A model generated the notes under the pieces. The model was not told where the DNA came from and made no database searches. It was given only the letters and a program-made list of their open reading frames with translations. This document shows, one piece after another, positions 43,228 to 48,450 of a stretch of 48,450 nucleotides of DNA. Origin of the DNA: Fonticula-like sp. SCN 57-25. Lineage: Eukaryota > Nucleariida > Rotosphaerida. The DNA lies in the NCBI GenBank assembly GCA_001724245.1, contig MEDX01000679.1, forward strand, positions 1 through 48,450. Reading direction: 5' to 3'. Position 1 is the stretch's first letter; every line of letters starts with the position of its first letter. The translations under genes and the position numbers were made by a program.

Positions 43228-46200
43228 CTAGAAAGCGACCTTTGCGCTTGGCGTTGACAGCGTGTCGTAGCACGGCCCGCAGAGCCTTACGGCGCTCTTC
43301 TCCCCAAACTTTTCGATTGGCAGCTTGCGCGAGCTCGGGAGGCAGTTTGAGCACGCAATACGCCCGCAGTGGCGGCAGTGATGCTTGCGCTTGTTGACCG
43401 TAAACTTTGACGCGCAGATCTGGCAGTTTGGCAGGTCCACCCACACCGGCGGCTCCTTGATGAGCTCGAGGATCCTGCGCTGAAGCAGTGACCGCCCGGG
43501 CGTCTCCTGCTCGAGCTGCGGCGTCACAACGTCCAGCACGCTCACGCCGTCGGCATTCTTGGTCATGAGCGACGCGCCGCGCGGCACCAGCTCGAGCGCC
43601 ACGTACTCATTCACCGCGAGGTACGCGAGCAGCAGCGCGGTATTGCCCTGATAGTCGGCCTACATGTCATGCTATGTCAGTAATCCGCCCCTAAATGCAA
43701 ATTATCCGCGCGTACGTCATCGATTGCGACGCCGCTGTCGACGAGAAGGTTGAACAGCGGCAGGCAGCGCTTGCCGAGCGGCGCGCCAAAGCTGGCGAGG
43801 AGGTGCAGCGCCGACTGCCCCATGAGGTTGACCTCGCCGAGGAAGAGCCCGCTCCCCGACGACGCAATCATCATGGCGACGTCGGGCTGCCCCGCCGAGA
43901 TGGCGGCGAGCAGCGCCGTCGCGCCCTCGATGTCCTTGAGCACGGGCGACATGCTGTGCGGAAGCAGCAGCGACACCATGTCGACGTGACCGGCCGTGGC
44001 GGCCTCGTGCAACGGCGTGCGGCCGCGCGTGTTCTGCAGCGTGCACGCCTCAGGGTCAACGGCAATGATGCGCCGCGCCGTCTCCAAGTGCCCCTTGTGC
44101 GCAACAACGTGCAGCGGCGTGTCAAACGTCTTGCTCCCGGCAGTCTGCTTCGGGTCAACGGAAAGCTCATCGAGCAGGAACGCAGCGCCGTCATAGTCGT
44201 CGTGCTTGACGGCAAACATGAGCAGCGTCGAGCCAAACGCGTCAACAGCGTCCGTCGAGAACCGGTCAGAGTGCGCGGCGAGAACGGCACCACACGACGC
44301 CTCGCGAAGCTGGTACACGAGCGAGTACACCGTCTGGCCGCTCGCATTCCGCTGCGTCACATCGGCCTATACGCCTGTGTCAATAAAAGTAACAAAAGAA
44401 AAGATGCGCACGTCGGCCGCGACCAGCGCCTTGACGGCCTCGGGCTGCTGCGCCTGCACAGCAACATGCAGCGGCGAGTCACCCGCCTCGTTGCGCCGGT
44501 TCACGTCCGCCTTGCGCTGAACAAGCTCGGCCATAATATCCGACGCGCCAATCCGCGCGGCAAAATGGAGCGGCGCATCTGCAGACAAAAGTCAGATTTC
44601 AGATTCATAGTACAGGTAACGCGTTGCGCACCTCGCTGCGGCGTGCGGCCGGGCAGGTCGCCGTTCACCTCGGCACCGGCGAGGATCAAATACAGCGCCG
44701 CTGCCGTATCGCCCACCTCGAGGCGGTGCTCCAGCAGCGTGCGTCCCTCTATTCGCCCACAAAACGTCAGCCAAACAAACACACATAAACCATACGCACC
44801 TGGGCCGGGCGACGGCTTTCCGTTCACGTTCGCGCCGTTCTCGACGAGGACGCCGACGCAGTTGCGCGCGCCCACAGCGAGCGCGTGGTCGAGCGGCGTC
44901 TGGCTGCCCTCGGGCTCGTCGACGCTGGCACCGCGGGCGACCGCCGCGCGCGCCGCCTGCGGCATGTCATGCTCGATGGCGAGGAAGAGCGCCGACGCGC
45001 CGTCCGCCGACACGGTGTCGATGCGCGCGCCATTCTCGAGCAAAAAGACCGCTGCGCGCTCCTGCTTGCCCGTGATGGCGCGGCAAAGCGGGCTCTGCGC
45101 GGCGTTGGCGGGACCGCACGGCGCGTCCACGTGCGCGCCCTTGGCGAGGAGCGTCTCGGCAAAGGAGAACTGCTCGCCGGCGAGGCTCAGCCAAAGCGGC
45201 GAGTCGCCGTTCTCGTCGACGGCGTTCAACTCGAGGCCGGGGACGTCGAGCAGCATCGAAACAATGTCGGTCAGCTTGTGCGCCATTGCAATGTGCAGCG
45301 GCGCATTGCCTGACGAGTCGCGCTTGTTCACGTCGGCGTTGTACTTTAGCAGCAGCGCCACCATCATAGTGTGGTTCTGGAGAACGGCAAGATGGAGCGG
45401 GGCTGTAGTGAAATGGTAAGAAAATGAGCAAAGAAATCATATAATGCGCACTCTGAGACTCGCTCGTCGCCGCGTTCGGGTTCGCCTTGTTTTCAAGGAG
45501 GAACTCTGCGGCAAACTCGTTTCCTTCAAATGACGCGCGGTGCAGCCACGTTAGCCCAGCGGCGTTGGTTGCCGTCTGGATTTGGGCGCCCGACGTGAAG
45601 AACAGGTCGGCCATATCGCGGCGGCGGCTCGTGAGCGCCATCCAGAGCGGCGAGTCGCCCGCGGCGTTCTGCGCGTCGACCCTGATCAGCGGCTGCTGGC
45701 ACAGCAGCGTAGCCAGCGCCATGTCGCCAAGCGACGCGGCAATGTGCAGCGCCGTGCTGCCGTCATTGTACGCAAGCTCATTGGGAACGGGGCTGTGTGG
45801 CAAAAAAAGTTAGACCAACATTAGACGCGAACCGGAAGCGTACGAGCTGATGGGCGAGGTGGGCGTCTGCGCCGGGCCGCTGAGCAGGGCGATCGCGTTC
45901 ACGTTGACGCCGTTGATGAGGAGCTCCTCGACGACCTGGGTGAGGCTCTGGAGGCACGCCACGTGGATCGGCCAGCGGCCGTTCTGGCGGTCCTGCACCT
46001 CGCGGTTGGCGCCCTGGCGGATGTAAAAGAGCGACGAGGGCGTGTCGCCGCGCAGCAGGGCGCGGTACAGCGACGAGTGGCCCGTCTTGCTGTCAACCGC
46101 CTCCATGTCACAGTGGTGCTCAACAAGAGACTGCGCGACAGACATGTACCGCAGGCTCAGGGCGACCTCGAGCGGCGTCTGGCCAGACTCGTTGCGCGAG

Positions 46201-47199
46201 TTGATCAGCGCAAAGGCGTCGTCGCCCAAAAGGTACAGGAAAACGACGTCCTCGCGGTTCTGCTCGATAGCAAAGTGCAGCGGGTACGAGGACTTTCTGC
46301 GGTAGATCTACGGAGAGAGCTTGTTAGACAGCCGCGAAAGTAGCCGCATTCGTACCTCGGCGAGGAGATTAGAGTCGAGAAGTGCGAGCGATTCTTGTGA
46401 AAGAGTGTCAAATTCATTGACAATAACCTCAAGAGCGCTCTTTCTCAGATCGTCGGCGTGCACGTCATCGGCGGCCTTGAGCAGCTGGGCGCAGTTGAGC
46501 CGCGTGATCATGCCCTTGAGCGCGCTCTGGGGACAAACACAGCGTTAGCTTGATCCCCAAAACACAGCACAACGCACCTCTGTGACGGTGAAAAGACGGC
46601 TGATCTTGAACTTGTGTGAAAGCAGCATGAGCCCCTTGACATAGTCGGCGTCGGTGCTGAGGGTGATCGCGTCCGTATACAGGAACTGGACCAGGTCTGT
46701 GGCCATCTCTACCGGCACGTTCTCGCCCAGCATAATAGACTGCGGCAACGCCTCCTCCTCTGTTCCCTCCTTCAGCATCGACTGGAAAATGGTCGAGCGA
46801 GCCGCCAGCACGAGGCGATGCGCGGGGATTGTCCGCCCCTCGGCGCACTCTAGCTTGATGTCGCTAAACTTGCCCGACTTTGCCAGCTGGGCACACGTGC
46901 GAGTGAGATCGCCCACAATGCCGCCCGACGTGGACGTCGGCGAAGCTCCTCCCGCATTCGTGGCGTCCACCGTACGCTGCAGGTTGGCCAGCGACTGCGT
47001 CAACTTGGCATACTTTTGCCGCAGAAGGGAGAGGTTCTTCGACAGGACGCGAACCTGCTGCTCGGCCGTCACACCGGGCGCTGAACGAGGTCAAAGTACG
47101 TCAATCGTCAGTATATATGACAAACATCAGCGCGTCAGAGCGCAGAGCAGAGCGCGTACGGATCTCGGCACTCGCGGCCGCATCAAAGTCGTCGCCCAT
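43228..47199 (-). CDS. ANKFY1: Rabankyrin-5-like BTB-ankyrin-FYVE protein
   Basis: About a dozen exons on the minus strand, roughly 1,100 residues; first exons 47199-47160, 47080-46578, 46526-46356 and 46307-45844. A coiled coil (VRVLSKNLSLLRQKYAKL) precedes a BTB/POZ domain (FSDIKLECAEGRTIPAHRLVLAARS). Some 15-20 ankyrin repeats fill 46300-43700 (for example GNAPLHIAMAHK, GDSPLWLSL, TPLHEAATAGHVDMVSLLL). The FYVE zinc finger ends the protein: CQIC, RKHHCRHCG, CSNC, RLCGPC. In animals Rabankyrin-5 is a Rab5 effector on PI3P-rich early endosomes and macropinosomes. Domain order matches exactly. Confidence 0.94.
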
Positions 47200-47281
47200 C
47201 GCGGCTTCGACACAAACAAGGTGACCTGCAACTGAAGTAGCCCGCGCGCACATGCTTGTCACAAGATTGCTCGCTGATAAT

Positions 47282-47295
47282 AATCGCATGCGATT
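47282..47295. promoter_or_regulatory. 14-bp perfect palindrome in divergent promoter
   Basis: AATCGCATGCGATT lies between the Rabankyrin-5 and secreted-protein start codons (212 bp apart), the size of a dimeric transcription-factor site. A CCAAT box follows at 47324-47328. Confidence 0.45.
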
Positions 47296-47410
47296 TTGTG
47301 GGAGCCTTGGAGAGTTGCTCCAGCCAATCACCGCCGCCGATTGATGCCTCTTTTGGATTCCTTCAGACGAAACGCTGCCCGCTTCGTTGATTCTCCTCAG
47401 CTGTTGAAAA

Positions 47411-48169
47411 ATGCGCGCTGTTGCGGTCATTGCGGCGGCCACTCTGGTCCTTGCCTTTGCGTCCTCTGCTAACGGTACGCTGCCTCTTTTCGCTTTGCCA
47501 TCTCTGCTAATTTTGCCTTTTTTGCTTTTCAGCCCAGTCGTGCAACAAGACGTGCGTGTCTGTGGAGACCTTTGAGACCAACACCAACCCCAAGCTCTGG
47601 GAGGGACCGACGAGTGGCTCGCTCGAATTCTGCAAGGATGTCATTACCTGGGCGTTCTGCCCGCAGAAGGTTGTCTATGACAACGTTACGTATGAGACCG
47701 CCAACCTCGACAACTTTGCCAAGGTGCGCTAGATCCATCTTTGCACGCCTCGCTCACGCCAATCTAGGCGTACTTTGAAGAGGGCATGAAGAACCACAAC
47801 AGCCAGTGCAACAGCGGCCTTGCCGGGAACCAGTGCCACACTTGCGAGGAGCACTTCAAGTAGTACGTTTCCGATCGGCCGATCCGCGCCATTTTCTCAC
47901 CTCTTTGCAGCTACTCGTGCGTCCTTGCCTTCCAGCCGTGCACGGAGAACACCAACAACCTGACGCCGGCCTGCAACACGGTGTGCTCGGCGGTCGTGAA
48001 GGCTTGCACCATTGCTGTCGGCCAGTGCACCCAGGAAACGACGCCGTTTTACATTTTGGCCCCGGGCGACTCGACGCAGAACTGCTCGGACGCCTCCAGC
48101 CTCGCCCCGGTGTCGGCCCTCGCCTTCATCGGCCTCGCTATCCATGCCATCCTCGCGCGCATGAACTAG
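47411..48169 (+). CDS. Secreted Cys-rich protein with probable GPI anchor, unknown function
   Basis: Exons 47411-47474, 47533-47723, 47768-47862 and 47911-48169 encode 202 residues. The first exon is a clean signal peptide (MRAVAVIAAATLVLAFASSANG). The mature part has about 15 cysteines, including CNKTC, CHTC and CNTVC, and several N-glycosylation sequons (NKT, NVT, NCS). The C-terminus is hydrophobic (PVSALAFIGLAIHAILARMN) after an Asp-Ala-Ser-Ser stretch that could be the GPI cleavage site. I do not recognise the family. With the metalloprotease it is the second GPI-type surface protein in the window. Confidence 0.82.
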
Positions 48170-48360
48170 TCGCGCTGCTTGATGCAGCCGCGCCCTATCG
48201 ATTTATTTGTATAGCACCTTTTGTTAGTTTCGCTTTGCAGCCTGTTTTGTAGCTTGCTCGACATGGTTTCTTTTCTGTGCCCTATATCCTCCCGCTCGCC
48301 ATCTCTTTCATATCAGTTGTTGATGCGAATACATTTTATCGAGTGGTACACAAGGACCCT

Positions 48361-48450
48361 CTATATGATCTCGTCCAGTGAAGAGTCGCTGTCTTCTGGC
48401 TCCGAGTCAATGTTGCCGTCCGAGAATGGGTTGTCCCCGAGCCCCTCGTC
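48361..48450 (-). CDS. C-terminal fragment of a further gene (partial)
   Basis: An open frame enters from the right edge and stops at 48361-48363 (TAG on the minus strand). The 29 visible residues are strongly acidic, begin DEGLGDNPFSDG and end DSSLDEII. Composition and the tail-to-tail position fit a real 3' end, but the piece is too short for a family call. Confidence 0.45.
   Translation of the reverse strand, partial: DEGLGDNPFSDGNIDSEPEDSDSSLDEII

Noticed and set aside
43695-45419. 574-codon open frame on the plus strand
   Set aside because: Antisense shadow of the ankyrin repeats; the minus strand reads canonical ankyrin motifs and FYVE finger.

Overview
The window is a gene-dense stretch of a nuclear genome from a unicellular eukaryote. 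Evidence: about 65 short GT-AG introns (mostly 43-80 bp) with branch-point-like CTGAC/CTAAC just before the acceptor, GC-rich exons, and eukaryote-only families (G-alpha, SUN protein, enhancer of polycomb, extended synaptotagmin, FYVE/ankyrin protein, SREBP-like bHLH-zip). The gene set and compact introns suggest an opisthokont, perhaps an early-diverging fungus or close relative; the species cannot be named from sequence alone. Gene models were built by reading splice sites by eye. In every model where all exons could be placed, the exon lengths add up to a whole number of codons.

Layout. 1-5881: a complete DNA transposon with 22-bp perfect terminal inverted repeats and one large spliced gene whose conserved pieces look most like the P-element/THAP9 superfamily. 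It ends 48 bp before the start codon of the next gene. 5930-7619: YqeH/NOA1-type circularly permuted GTPase. 7721-8509 (-): orphan. 8596-10851: ASCC2. 11121-11819 (-): orphan. 12414-14173: secreted reprolysin-like metalloprotease with a probable GPI tail. 14371-15997 (-): SPX domain fused to an aspartoacylase-like M14 enzyme. 16249-18019: SNM1/DCLRE1 nuclease. 18160-19456 (-): mitochondrial malate dehydrogenase. 19708-20335: calponin/transgelin. 20519-25919 (-): intersectin/Eps15-like endocytic scaffold. 26194-29242 (-): SREBP-like membrane bHLH-zip factor. 29445-30203: Trm9/ALKBH8-like tRNA methyltransferase. 30494-32577 (-): enhancer of polycomb (Epl1). 32916-33687: 2H phosphoesterase. 34251-35508: G-alpha. 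36152-39002: SUN-domain protein. 39355-43038: extended synaptotagmin with four C2-type domains. 43228-47199 (-): Rabankyrin-5 (BTB-ankyrin-FYVE). 47411-48169: secreted Cys-rich GPI-type protein. 48361-48450 (-): 3' end of a further gene.

The host genes are unrelated in function, with no metabolic cluster. What they share is architecture. Strands alternate almost strictly, so genes sit as head-to-head pairs sharing 86-600 bp promoters and tail-to-tail pairs with short 3' spacers. The most interesting signals are a near-invariant GTRCG 5' splice site, a shared TTGCAGTTTGCAT promoter motif, the SPX-deacylase fusion, the FxDxF array in the endocytic scaffold, the SREBP-like factor with non-SREBP DNA-contact residues, and the intact transposon beside a gene start.
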